From Methyloglobulus sp. (GTDB taxonomy: Bacteria; Pseudomonadota; Gammaproteobacteria; Methylococcales; Methylomonadaceae): 16,130 nt of DNA. Location of the stretch: the NCBI GenBank assembly GCA_013140405.1, contig JABFSV010000344.1:1-16130 (forward strand), given 5' to 3'. The position numbers and the translations under genes were made by a program. The notes beneath the pieces are model-generated. The model did not search any database, was not told the DNA's origin, and saw only the letters and a program-made list of their open reading frames with translations. Shown piece after piece: positions 1-7,412 of this stretch. Numbering within the stretch: the first letter of the stretch is position 1; each line of letters starts with the position of its first letter.

Positions 1-2
1 CC

Positions 3-467
3 TTCCGCAATGTCCATAACTGGATGAACCATGACCAAGCCGCCATCGTTTTCAGCGCCATGTACAAAGCCTTAAAACCGGGCGGTATTCTCGGTATTGT
101 CGAACATAGAGGCTCGCCCATAAAGCCCCAAGACCCAAAAGCGGTTTCCGGTTATGTGAATGAAGATTACGTCATCGCCCTCGCCAGAAATGCAGGTTTT
201 GAATTTTTGGCTAAATCAGAAATCAACGCCAATCCCAAAGACACCAAAAACTACCCTGAAGGGGTTTGGACGCTGCCGCCTGCGTTAAGGCTGAAAGACA
301 AGGACAAGGAAAAATATCTGGCTATCGGCGAAAGTGACCGGATGACCATCAAGTTCATCAAACCCCAAGCAAAAACAATAGCCAGCTTTCTTCCCAAACA
401 GCTATTAGTGGGCATTGAACGTGCTAATTTAACTGCCATACCTGCTGTAATCCACAATAGCAAGTAA
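3..467 (+). CDS. Class I SAM-dependent methyltransferase, 3' part only
   Basis: The gene enters from the left edge in frame from base 3 and ends at TAA 465-467, so only about 154 C-terminal residues are visible. The segment FRNVHNW near the edge, followed by ALKPGGILGIVEHRG, matches the region after motif III of a Rossmann-fold methyltransferase, where the KPGG turn and the next beta strand are typical. The SAM-binding GxGxG motif must lie outside the window. The tail (YVNEDYVIALARNAGFEF, then a charged DKDKEK stretch and ESDRMTIKFIKP) resembles a family of predicted methyltransferases with unknown substrate. The ATG at 24 is internal, because the frame stays open and homologous-looking upstream of it. 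Substrate cannot be inferred. No terminator is visible in the following gap. Confidence 0.82.
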   Translation, partial: FRNVHNWMNHDQAAIVFSAMYKALKPGGILGIVEHRGSPIKPQDPKAVSGYVNEDYVIALARNAGFEFLAKSEINANPKDTKNYPEGVWTLPPALRLKDKDKEKYLAIGESDRMTIKFIKPQAKTIASFLPKQLLVGIERANLTAIPAVIHNSK

Positions 468-710
468 ATTAGAAAATAATTTAAACCTCACCTTCATAAC
501 AATCTCGTCAACTTATAACTTATTGATATGTGACATAAAAAACCATAGTCCAAAAACTGTACAAGGTAACAAAACTGTAATAAAAACCGTCACTAACGGA
601 CTATGAAAAGAGCTTATCCACAAAGTTATCCACAGTGTTTGTGGGTAACTTAAATTACTTTAGGGCTTATAACAACTTAGCCCAACAACATCACAACCGA
701 CTCAAACACC
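468..710. other. AT-rich intergenic region before priA
   Basis: This 243-nt gap holds no gene that I can support. It contains an 8-bp perfect inverted repeat (CATAGTCC 544-551 and GGACTATG 598-605) enclosing two copies of AAAACTGTA (553-561 and 571-579, period 18), followed by a cluster of DnaA boxes (614-648). It presumably carries the priA promoter, but no -35/-10 pair stands out. Confidence 0.7.
614..648. promoter_or_regulatory. DnaA-box cluster (two perfect, one near-match)
   Basis: TTATCCACA occurs exactly at 614-622 and again at 626-634, 12 bp apart on the same strand. TGTGGGTAA at 640-648 is the reverse complement of TTACCCACA, one base off the TTATNCACA consensus, so boxes two and three form an inverted pair with a 5-bp spacer. 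Such boxes bind DnaA at origins, at DnaA-regulated promoters and at titration sites. The position 63-97 nt before the priA start suggests control of priA or a DnaA-binding locus. An origin role is not shown. Confidence 0.7.
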
Positions 711-2993
711 ATGCCTAAGTTGCCGGGCGAGGCATCTCACCTTATTCTAAGAGTAGCGATTGCCGTCCCTCTTTATCGGTTGTTTGATTACTTGGCACCA
801 AACGAGGTTGATGCGAACGACCTTGCCCCTGGAATTCGTCTTGAAGTGCCTTTTGGCACAGGCAAAAAAATTGCTTACTTGATTGAGACTAGCCAACATA
901 GCGAGATTTCACTTGATAAGTTAAAACCTATCGAACGCATTTTGGATGACAAACCCTTATTGTCCGCAAAAGACATACGTTTGCTGCATTGGGCAAGCCG
1001 TTATTATCATCATCCCCTAGGCGAAGTATTCAGTGCGGCATTCCCCGCTTCTTTACGTAAGGGCAAGACATCCAGCTTACAGTTGCCGAGCCTAGCGTAT
1101 GCCTTGACCGATGCGGGAATGGCAACACCAGCCGAGCAGCTAAAACGGTCGCCTAAGCAGCAACAGGCACTGGCTCACTTTCAACGCCACCATCCTGCCA
1201 GCTTGTCTGAACCAGAACTGGCGCAATGGGATGAAAACTGGCGGTCTGCTATAAAAGCCTTATTAGCAAAAGGGCTGCTTAAACAGATAGCGTCCGAAAA
1301 CCTTTCTGTCTCGCAGCATACAGTCGAAAATGCTCTTGCCACGAAATTATCTACCAACGAAACCACGTTCGACGATACAAACAACCTGCAACTCAACACA
1401 GAACAGCAAAAAGCGATAACCGCTGTTGTTAATAGCTTAGGAAAATTTGCGGTATTTCTGCTAGAAGGAGTCACTGGCAGCGGTAAAACTGAAGTCTACA
1501 TGCAAATCATCCGTTCTGTGTTGGAGCGCGGGCAGCAAGTTCTGGTGCTAGTGCCGGAGATCAACCTGACACCGCAACTGGAAGAACGGTTTAGGCAACG
1601 ATTTTCGGTGGCGCTGGCCTTATCACACTCAAACTTGACCGATAAGCAACGGCACAGCGCATGGCTGAACATGCAGCAAGGCATCAGTGCTATCCTGTTG
1701 GGTACGCGTTCTGCCTTATTCACACCACTAAAAAAACCGGGCTTGATTATTCTGGACGAAGAACATGATGCTTCATTCAAGCAACAAGAAGGCTTCCGGT
1801 TTTCCGCCCGCGATGTTGCCATTATGCGCGGCAAATTGCTGAATATTCCCGTGCTGCTTGGCTCTGCCACGCCGTCGCTGGAAAGTCTGCACAATGCTAA
1901 TCAGCAACGTTACCAACATCTCATCCTATCTCAACGTGCGGGTAATGCACTAAAGCCACGCCTACATTTGCTGGACATCAGAAACAAAAAACTACAGCAC
2001 GGACTTTCCGAAGCATTAATCAACGAACTCCGCAGCGTACTGGCAAACGGGGAACAGGTTTTGATCTTCCTCAACCGTCGTGGCTTTGCACCCACCCTGA
2101 TTTGTCATGGTTGTGGCTGGGTGGCGCGTTGCCGTCATTGCGATGCCAATATGGTTATCCACAACTATGAGAACTTGCTGCGCTGTCACCACTGCGGCAG
2201 AGAACAGCGACTAATACCGAACTGTCCCGCTTGCAAAACGGGCGAATTGATGGCTTTAGGGCTAGGAACAGAACGTGTTGAAGAAGCGTTACGCGAATTA
2301 TTTCCCGACAAAGCCCTAGTTCGACTAGACCGCGACACCACACAACGTAAAGGCTCGTTGGAACGCTACCTTACCCAAATCAATAACGGTGAAGCCGACA
2401 TCATCCTTGGCACCCAAATGCTCGCCAAAGGCCATCATTTCCCCAACGTCACCTTGGTTGCGATTGTCGATGTCGATAGCGGCCTGTTCAGTATCGACTA
2501 CCATGCGACGGAACGGCTGGCGCAAATGATAACCCAAGTTTCAGGCCGCGCCGGACGTGCCGAAAAACCTGGCAAAGTCATCTTGCAAACCCGCCATCCC
2601 GACCACACCTTGCTCAACACCCTTATCAGGGAAGGTTATAGCCATTTTGCCCAAATCGCCCTGGCAGAGCGCAAGGAAGCAGCACTACCGCCATTTAGTT
2701 ATCACGCCCTGCTCAGGGCGCAAGCAGGAAATCCAAACCTGCCCTTAGCTTTCCTGCAAGCCGCCGCCACATTAGCCAAAACCTACAAAGCGAGCCAAAC
2801 CCAAATATTAGGCCCCGTCCCCGCCCCGATGGAAAAACGTGCCGGTCTGTACCGCTACCAACTGTTATTCCAAAGCGATAAACGCAGCGACCTGCAACTT
2901 TGCCTGACCGAACTCATCACCAACATCGACAGCATCACGCATGCAAAAAAAATCCGCTGGAGTTTGGATGTAGATCCGGTGGATTTGTTTTAA
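711..2993 (+). CDS. priA: Primosomal protein N', replication restart helicase PriA
   Basis: This encodes a 760-residue superfamily 2 3'-5' DNA helicase that recognises stalled forks and reloads the replicative helicase (E. coli PriA is 732 residues). The N-terminal DNA-binding domain (about 1-110) carries the family signature VAIAVPLYRLFDYLAP at 15-30. Helicase motifs are intact: Walker A GVTGSGKT 253-260, Walker B DEEHD 349-353, motif III GSATPS 384-389, and motif VI QVSGRAGR 609-616. The zinc-binding insertion has all eight cysteines in four CxxC pairs (C465/468, 474/477, 492/495, 505/508). The C-terminal domain is complete to TAA 2991-2993. The ATG at 711 fits the family N-terminus, but no Shine-Dalgarno sequence is evident in front of it. 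A perfect DnaA box lies in the coding sequence at 2155-2163. It stands alone on this strand, with the restriction-modification genes 133 nt downstream. Confidence 0.97.
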   Translation: MPKLPGEASHLILRVAIAVPLYRLFDYLAPNEVDANDLAPGIRLEVPFGTGKKIAYLIETSQHSEISLDKLKPIERILDDKPLLSAKDIRLLHWASRYYHHPLGEVFSAAFPASLRKGKTSSLQLPSLAYALTDAGMATPAEQLKRSPKQQQALAHFQRHHPASLSEPELAQWDENWRSAIKALLAKGLLKQIASENLSVSQHTVENALATKLSTNETTFDDTNNLQLNTEQQKAITAVVNSLGKFAVFLLEGVTGSGKTEVYMQIIRSVLERGQQVLVLVPEINLTPQLEERFRQRFSVALALSHSNLTDKQRHSAWLNMQQGISAILLGTRSALFTPLKKPGLIILDEEHDASFKQQEGFRFSARDVAIMRGKLLNIPVLLGSATPSLESLHNANQQRYQHLILSQRAGNALKPRLHLLDIRNKKLQHGLSEALINELRSVLANGEQVLIFLNRRGFAPTLICHGCGWVARCRHCDANMVIHNYENLLRCHHCGREQRLIPNCPACKTGELMALGLGTERVEEALRELFPDKALVRLDRDTTQRKGSLERYLTQINNGEADIILGTQMLAKGHHFPNVTLVAIVDVDSGLFSIDYHATERLAQMITQVSGRAGRAEKPGKVILQTRHPDHTLLNTLIREGYSHFAQIALAERKEAALPPFSYHALLRAQAGNPNLPLAFLQAAATLAKTYKASQTQILGPVPAPMEKRAGLYRYQLLFQSDKRSDLQLCLTELITNIDSITHAKKIRWSLDVDPVDLF
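2155..2163 (+). promoter_or_regulatory. Perfect DnaA box inside priA
   Basis: TTATCCACA reads out of frame through the codons for Val-Ile-His at residues 482-484, in the zinc-binding region. It may be chance, but it is the third perfect copy of this 9-mer in the window and lies about 1.5 kb from the tandem pair upstream of priA. Confidence 0.4.
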
Positions 2994-3004
2994 CGACAGA
3001 TTGA

Positions 3005-3019
3005 CCACAAAATTTGTGG
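3005..3019. promoter_or_regulatory. 15-bp perfect palindrome after priA
   Basis: CCACAAA-A-TTTGTGG is a perfect inverted repeat with a single central base, 12 bp after the priA stop and about 108 bp before the methyltransferase start. It has no T-tract and no loop, so it does not look like a terminator. A dimeric repressor or activator site for the restriction-modification operon is possible. No C-protein gene is present nearby. Confidence 0.35.
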
Positions 3020-3091
3020 CTGTGCGATTTTGTTTGAATGCACACAGTTTGACCAGCATAATGCTAGTTTTTTGATACAAATGTATTTTTC

Positions 3092-3134
3092 GATAACAAA
3101 CCCTCACATGACATTTAGGCATTCCATTGTTATC
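3092..3134. promoter_or_regulatory. Inverted repeat overlapping the methyltransferase start
   Basis: GATAACAA (3092-3099) and TTGTTATC (3127-3134) are perfect 8-bp arms 27 nt apart. The right arm begins with the TTG proposed as the start codon. Folding in mRNA, or protein binding to DNA, could limit expression of the restriction-modification genes. Autoregulation by the methyltransferase is an inference only. Confidence 0.4.
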
Positions 3135-4602
3135 AGTAATTGAAGAACGAAGATTACGAGTATCAAATAGCACCGACACTGTAAGAAAATCACTATTCGG
3201 TCAGTTTTTTACGCCTGCAACAACAGCCTGGTTTATGGCTAGATTGTTTACTCCCTCGATAGCAAGAGACTGCCGGTTACTCGATGCTGGAGCAGGAATT
3301 GGATCACTTTCAAGCGCATTTCTTGAACGGTGTGCATCTGGCGAACTTAACTTTGACAAAATAGATGTGTCCGCGTTTGAGTTGGATACCCTTCTTCTTA
3401 AAGAATTGAATGACTCGCTAATAAGCTACACCAACTCAACTTCACTTGCTTACAAAATTTTCGACGTTGATTTTATTGAAGAGGCTGTGAATAGAATTCA
3501 GTTTGGATATAAAGATTATTTCACTCATGCAATTCTTAACCCACCCTATAAAAAAATTAATAGCAACTCTCGCCAGCGCCTGTTATTACGACAAGTAGGG
3601 ATTGAAACAGTCAATTTATATTCGGCTTTTATTGCACTATCACTGGAACTGGTCAAACCGGGCGGGCAGATTGTAGCGATTATCCCTCGTAGTTTCTGTA
3701 ATGGCCCATATTACCGCCCATTCCGCAATTTTATGCTCGAGCGTGCCGCTATCCGTCATATACATTTGTTCAATACCCGAAATAAAGCATTCAAAGATGA
3801 CAATGTACTGCAAGAAAATATCATCCTCATGCTTGAACGTAATGGTAGACAGGAAGACATAAAAATTTCCACATCGAGCGATGACAATTTCCATGACTTA
3901 ACAACCCATACACATCCATTTGATCGTATCGTATTTCCCAATGACCCTGAGTGCTTTATCCATATACCGACTTCACCGGAACGTAACACCATTGAGCTAT
4001 CAGCGGCTATTCATTGCTCTCTGGAGGATATTAACATCACAGTATCGACTGGGCCTGTTGTCGATTTTCGAGTTAAAGAATATCTTCGCTATATACCAGA
4101 GTTGGGCAGTGTACCTTTGCTATACCCAAGCCACTTTACTGAACAGCGTACCGAGTGGCCAAAACTTGGATTGAAGAAACCTAATGCAATATGTCGTAAC
4201 AGTCAAACGGAAAAGTTGCTTTTCCCCAACGGCTTTTATTGCGTAGTGCGCCGTTTTTCATCGAAGGAAGAAAAGCGGCGCATCGTGGCAAGCGTCGTTC
4301 AGCCGGAAGCCTTTGCAAAAGCTGATGTCCTGGGCTTTGAGAATCACTTGAACGTATTCCATGAAAATAAGCGCGGCCTACCTGCGGCACTCGCATACGG
4401 TTTATCCGTATTTCTCAACACAACTGCGGTTGATGAAAATTTTCGGCGTTTCAGTGGGCATACCCAAGTCAATGCAACCGATTTGAAACTTATCAAATAT
4501 CCGAGCCGTAACGCCCTGATTACCCTAGGACAGTGGGCAATGCAACATACTACATTTACGCAGTCTATGATCGACGATCAGTTAGGTAATCTGAATTCAT
4601 GA
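3127..4602 (+). CDS. Type II DNA adenine-N6 methyltransferase, PstI/BsuBI-like
   Basis: This encodes 491 residues; known M.PstI and M.BsuBI are close to 500. Motif order is that of the gamma class: motif X GQFFTP 25-30, SAM-binding motif I DAGAGIG 53-59, acidic residue E85 in FELD, D113, and catalytic motif IV NPPY 138-141, followed by a long C-terminal target-recognition half ending in FSGHTQVNATDL near 442-453. It should protect host DNA by methylating adenine in the site cut by the partner nuclease, probably CTGCAG by family. The start is chosen as TTG 3127 because a stop (TGA 3109-3111) closes the frame upstream and the first ATG is codon 37, past motif X. An AGG at 3117-3119 is a weak ribosome site. 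Its stop overlaps the nuclease start as ATGA at 4599-4602, so translation is coupled. Flanking housekeeping genes suggest acquisition by transfer. Confidence 0.93.
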   Translation: MLSVIEERRLRVSNSTDTVRKSLFGQFFTPATTAWFMARLFTPSIARDCRLLDAGAGIGSLSSAFLERCASGELNFDKIDVSAFELDTLLLKELNDSLISYTNSTSLAYKIFDVDFIEEAVNRIQFGYKDYFTHAILNPPYKKINSNSRQRLLLRQVGIETVNLYSAFIALSLELVKPGGQIVAIIPRSFCNGPYYRPFRNFMLERAAIRHIHLFNTRNKAFKDDNVLQENIILMLERNGRQEDIKISTSSDDNFHDLTTHTHPFDRIVFPNDPECFIHIPTSPERNTIELSAAIHCSLEDINITVSTGPVVDFRVKEYLRYIPELGSVPLLYPSHFTEQRTEWPKLGLKKPNAICRNSQTEKLLFPNGFYCVVRRFSSKEEKRRIVASVVQPEAFAKADVLGFENHLNVFHENKRGLPAALAYGLSVFLNTTAVDENFRRFSGHTQVNATDLKLIKYPSRNALITLGQWAMQHTTFTQSMIDDQLGNLNS

Positions 4603-5555
4603 CAAAGAAAGAAAATAATCAGATCAACGACGCTCTCCAGATACTCATTGCCCTGGGTCTTCCGAAGGCACAACGGAATGAGCGTTCAGCACTGTGCCTG
4701 TTGGCATTGTTGAATCTGACTCCCAGCAAAAAATGGATACAAGCAGAAAACCCATTAATCGGCATTACGCCTATTATGGACTGGGTGCGGGAACACTATC
4801 AAAAGGAATATGCACCGAATACCCGCGAAACAGTCCGCCGCCAGACTATGCATCAGTTCGTTGATGCGGGAATTGCGCTTTACAATCCAGATAACCCCAG
4901 TCGCCCTGTGAACAGCCCCAAAGCCGTTTATCAGATCGAACCCGAAGCGCTGAATCTAATGCGTAGTTTCGGTAGCGAGCCTTGGGCCGATAGGCTTAAA
5001 GACTACTTGGCCCAAAGTGAATCGTTAATATTCAAATACGCCAAAGAACGTGAACAACAGCGTATTCCGGTACAGATTGCTTCGGGCAAGGAAATCACTC
5101 TAAGTCCGGGCGAACATAGTGAGCTTATCCGGGCAATCATCGAAGATTTTGCGCCACGTTTTGCGCCCGGAAGCCTGTTGGTCTATGCCGGAGACACGGG
5201 TGACAAGTGGGGGTATTTCGATGCGGCTTTGCTAAATAATTTGGGGATCAAAGTCGATTCTCATGGCAAGATGCCTGATGTAGTCCTTCACTATACGAAA
5301 CGAAACTGGTTGCTGCTAATCGAATCAGTCACAAGTCACGGCCCGGTAGATGGTAAACGACACGCTGAATTGTCTAAGCTTTTTTCTGGATCGACGGTTG
5401 GATTGGTTTATGTGACCGCTTTTCCTAATCGCGTCATTATGAGTCGATATCTTGGTGAAATTGCATGGGAAACCGAAGTGTGGATAGCAGATGCCCCATC
5501 GCACTTGATCCACTTCAATGGCGTTAGATTTCTTGGGCCTTACAGCGATGCTTAA
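4599..5555 (+). CDS. Type II restriction endonuclease, BsuBI/PstI family
   Basis: This encodes 318 residues; R.BsuBI and R.PstI are 316-326. The N-terminal about 150 residues look like the helical or winged-helix recognition domain of the family. The C-terminal domain is well conserved: VYAGDTGDKWGYFD at 195-208, HGKMPDVV 222-229 with acidic D227, IESVTSHGP 241-249 with E242, then YVTAFPNR 271-278, IAWETEVWIAD 288-298 and HFNGVRFLGPY 305-315. D227 and E242 are the likely metal-binding residues of a PD-(D/E)XK-like variant fold. The family cuts CTGCAG in its characterised members, and identity of the site here is inferred from family only. ATG 4599 overlaps the methyltransferase stop by 4 nt. 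All expected conserved blocks are intact, so the nuclease is likely functional. Confidence 0.93.
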   Translation: MTKKENNQINDALQILIALGLPKAQRNERSALCLLALLNLTPSKKWIQAENPLIGITPIMDWVREHYQKEYAPNTRETVRRQTMHQFVDAGIALYNPDNPSRPVNSPKAVYQIEPEALNLMRSFGSEPWADRLKDYLAQSESLIFKYAKEREQQRIPVQIASGKEITLSPGEHSELIRAIIEDFAPRFAPGSLLVYAGDTGDKWGYFDAALLNNLGIKVDSHGKMPDVVLHYTKRNWLLLIESVTSHGPVDGKRHAELSKLFSGSTVGLVYVTAFPNRVIMSRYLGEIAWETEVWIADAPSHLIHFNGVRFLGPYSDA

Positions 5556-5575
5556 ATGCAATACTGAAAATATGA

Positions 5576-5782
5576 ACCGGAGAAACCGGAAAACTGATTA
5601 AGGATGCCATCAACAAAGCTACTCGTGAAGCGGTAAAGCACCATTTTCAAGCACAACAACCCGTGGCAAGTTGGCAAAACGGAGAAATTATCTGGGTATA
5701 TATACACTCAGAATCTGAAAGGCTAGGTGGTACTATGAAGCTCTGTAATCTAAGTAACCTTACTCAAAGGAAACCTAGCTAA
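5576..5782 (+). pseudogene. Possible remnant of a small gene after the endonuclease
   Basis: The frame is open from 5576 to TAA 5780-5782 and reads like protein: KLIKDAINKATREAVKHH, then QAQQPVASWQNGEIIWVYIH. It has no ATG until 5735 and only an in-frame GTG part way through. In the neighbouring frame YEPEKPEN runs into TGA exactly at a run of four A (5590-5593). One extra A would give PEKLIKDAIN, so a single-base loss in the A-run is a plausible cause of decay. From memory it resembles short conserved hypothetical proteins with a helix followed by a P-V-A-x-W-x-x-G-x-V-V-W strand pair, which I could not check. The stretch also carries GCTAGGT 5722-5728 paired with ACCTAGC 5773-5779. No terminator is clear between the convergent genes. 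Confidence 0.33.
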
Positions 5783-6169
5783 TCAGTTATCGTACTTAAT
5801 GTACTTAAAACGTGGATCATCCGGCGTACCTTCCAGCGCACCACCTGCTTTGCCCGGCTGCCACATAATCACGTCTTCAATTTTTCGCGCCAGTTCAAAA
5901 TCCTTGTTGGTGATGCCTTTGGCGGCATGGTTCATCAATTTGACGATGACAAAGGCGTAGGAGACGGTGAGGTCGGGGTGATGAAATGCGGCTTCTGCCA
6001 AATGCCCGACGGTATTCACCACCATCAGCGTTCCTTTCCAGCCGCTAGTTTTGTATTTACGGCGAATCCAGCCGTTTTCGAGATACCAGTGCGGCAGTTC
6101 TTCCTTTAGCCGTTCTTCAACGTCGGCATCGGTATAGGTTTCTTCTTGTTTGCGTTCTCTCCAGCCCAT
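5783..6169 (-). CDS. phhB: 4a-hydroxytetrahydrobiopterin dehydratase (pterin carbinolamine dehydratase)
   Basis: This encodes 128 residues, slightly longer than the usual 95-120. It dehydrates 4a-hydroxy-tetrahydropterin after aromatic amino acid hydroxylation, or serves a related pterin or molybdopterin role, in the cytoplasm. The family signature is complete: E59, H63-H64-P65, Y71, H81 and D90, in the spacing ExxxHHPx(5)Yx(9)Hx(8)D. A W-rich N-terminal half (HWYLENGWIRRKY) and a proline/glycine C-terminal tail surround it. The start ATG 6167-6169 is supported by a GAGG ribosome site (complement of 6179-6182). It is last in the gnd-zwf-opcA direction, 97 nt after opcA, so it may be cotranscribed. 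No phenylalanine hydroxylase is visible here, and the link to the pentose phosphate genes is unexplained. The symbol is used for the family, not for a proven pathway. Confidence 0.9.
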   Translation of the reverse strand: MGWRERKQEETYTDADVEERLKEELPHWYLENGWIRRKYKTSGWKGTLMVVNTVGHLAEAAFHHPDLTVSYAFVIVKLMNHAAKGITNKDFELARKIEDVIMWQPGKAGGALEGTPDDPRFKYIKYDN

Positions 6170-6196
6170 AATGGTTTACCTCTTGGTAGGGTTTAA

Positions 6197-6235
6197 GTCG
6201 AAAGCGACAATGTAATGATACGCTTACCCTTCGAC
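6197..6235 (-). promoter_or_regulatory. Hairpin between opcA and the pterin dehydratase
   Basis: On the minus strand the leader can pair GTCGAA (6230-6235) with TTCGAC (6197-6202), and AGCG (6221-6224) with CGCT (6203-6206), leaving a 5-nt bulge and a 14-nt loop. There is no U-tract, so it is not a typical terminator. It could be an mRNA processing or stability element separating the two genes. Chance cannot be excluded. Confidence 0.25.
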
Positions 6236-6266
6236 AAATCTAGTCCGAATGAATAGCTACCTTAAA

Positions 6267-7412
6267 TTATTGCTGAAACACCGCCGTCATCGCATTAGAA
6301 GCCTTCAGGGCATTTTCGAAGATTTTATCCCGGTTGCGTTGTGCCAATTGTGCTGAGACCAGCGTTGACCGCTCTGGTACGTGCGCCGTGAATGCACGGG
6401 GAGGAACGGTAGATAGGGCTTCGACAATACCAATGCGTTCATTGTCCAAACGCTCAAAACAAATACGACCCGCCTGTTCCGGCTTGCCCCAGTCAAACAT
6501 TAGGTGATAAATCAATGGGTTGCCTTTTGGTAACCGTTTAACTTGTATTTTTATATCTTGATTATTATTCCTAAACCGCCAGACCAATTCCGAATTTGAA
6601 AGGCGCTTGCCGTCCACGGACTGCCATTTGAGTTGGCTGGCTAACCAACCTGCCAATAACCAGGTCATAGGTAATGCGTGTGGGCCGTGGGCTATTTCGA
6701 TGGTATGCAAAGCATGAAGCGCGCCTGGCGTAGCTTGCGGGTCCAGCACTTGGCTGATTAATTTACGCCACCCTGCAAAGCGCCGCCAAGCTAGGTTATG
6801 GACAATTCGCGTATTTTCCTGAGCGGCGACCCAACGGGTCATGGCAGCGACACCCTGAGCAGGATTAAGCCAGCCGACATTGTCGTAGATAATCTGGTTC
6901 GCCAGCTCAGCCAGTTGAAAAAACACGTCCCCAGCAGTCGGCGGCGGACGTTGCGATGCCCACCACAAGGTTGTCGGCAAATCGCCGACTAATAGTGACC
7001 GGGCAACAGAAGGCAAACGATCAGCCGCAGCGGGTGTCGATATTACGTCTATCCGTTCCCCACATACCTGCCAGCCGTCGTCGAGCGCGGTGTAATAAAT
7101 AGCAATGCTCGCTTCAAGAGGGCCTGCACTCGGATTAGCATTTCCTACTAGCAGCAATATTCTCGCCGGATGAATATCCACAATAGGGGCGATTTCTTGA
7201 CTGATAACTTCCGCTTCTTTGGGGGTGTCACAGTAGATAATCAGATTGGACATACAGGCGCGCATCACCACAGCTTGTTCGTCGCTATTGGCGTGGTTAA
7301 ATTGCGCCCAGAGCAAGCCTAATCCCGATTCAATATGGGCAATACTGACCCGTTTCGGTGCTTGTGTCACTACATTTGAAGCGCCATTTTTTGGGATCAT
7401 AACATTCGCCAT
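6267..7412 (-). CDS. opcA: Glucose-6-phosphate dehydrogenase assembly protein OpcA
   Basis: This encodes 381 residues of the OpcA family, which in cyanobacteria and actinobacteria promotes assembly and activity of G6PDH. Features seen are HPARILLL at 81-88, LVGDLPTTLWWAS at 141-153, the Trp-rich LAWRRFAGWRKLI at 208-219 region, and a C-terminal beta-rich half with TWLLAGWLASQL at 250-261. Its start overlaps the end of zwf: ATG 7410-7412 overlaps by 16 nt, while the fifth codon, ATG 7398-7400, would give the classic 4-nt ATGA overlap. Neither has a clear ribosome site, so translation is probably coupled to zwf. Cysteines are C53, C61, C117 and C318 only. There is no cysteine pair near the C-terminus like that tied to thioredoxin control in Anabaena, so the same redox switch is unlikely. 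The tight pairing with zwf supports the role. Confidence 0.9.
   Translation of the reverse strand: MANVMIPKNGASNVVTQAPKRVSIAHIESGLGLLWAQFNHANSDEQAVVMRACMSNLIIYCDTPKEAEVISQEIAPIVDIHPARILLLVGNANPSAGPLEASIAIYYTALDDGWQVCGERIDVISTPAAADRLPSVARSLLVGDLPTTLWWASQRPPPTAGDVFFQLAELANQIIYDNVGWLNPAQGVAAMTRWVAAQENTRIVHNLAWRRFAGWRKLISQVLDPQATPGALHALHTIEIAHGPHALPMTWLLAGWLASQLKWQSVDGKRLSNSELVWRFRNNNQDIKIQVKRLPKGNPLIYHLMFDWGKPEQAGRICFERLDNERIGIVEALSTVPPRAFTAHVPERSTLVSAQLAQRNRDKIFENALKASNAMTAVFQQ

Noticed and set aside
468..710. Calling the DnaA-box region oriC
   Set aside because: No dnaA, dnaN, gidA or parAB genes flank it and only a small box cluster is present; GC skew cannot be judged in this window.
1181..1894. 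Long minus-strand frames inside priA
   Set aside because: They are antisense shadows of a gene with complete helicase motifs.
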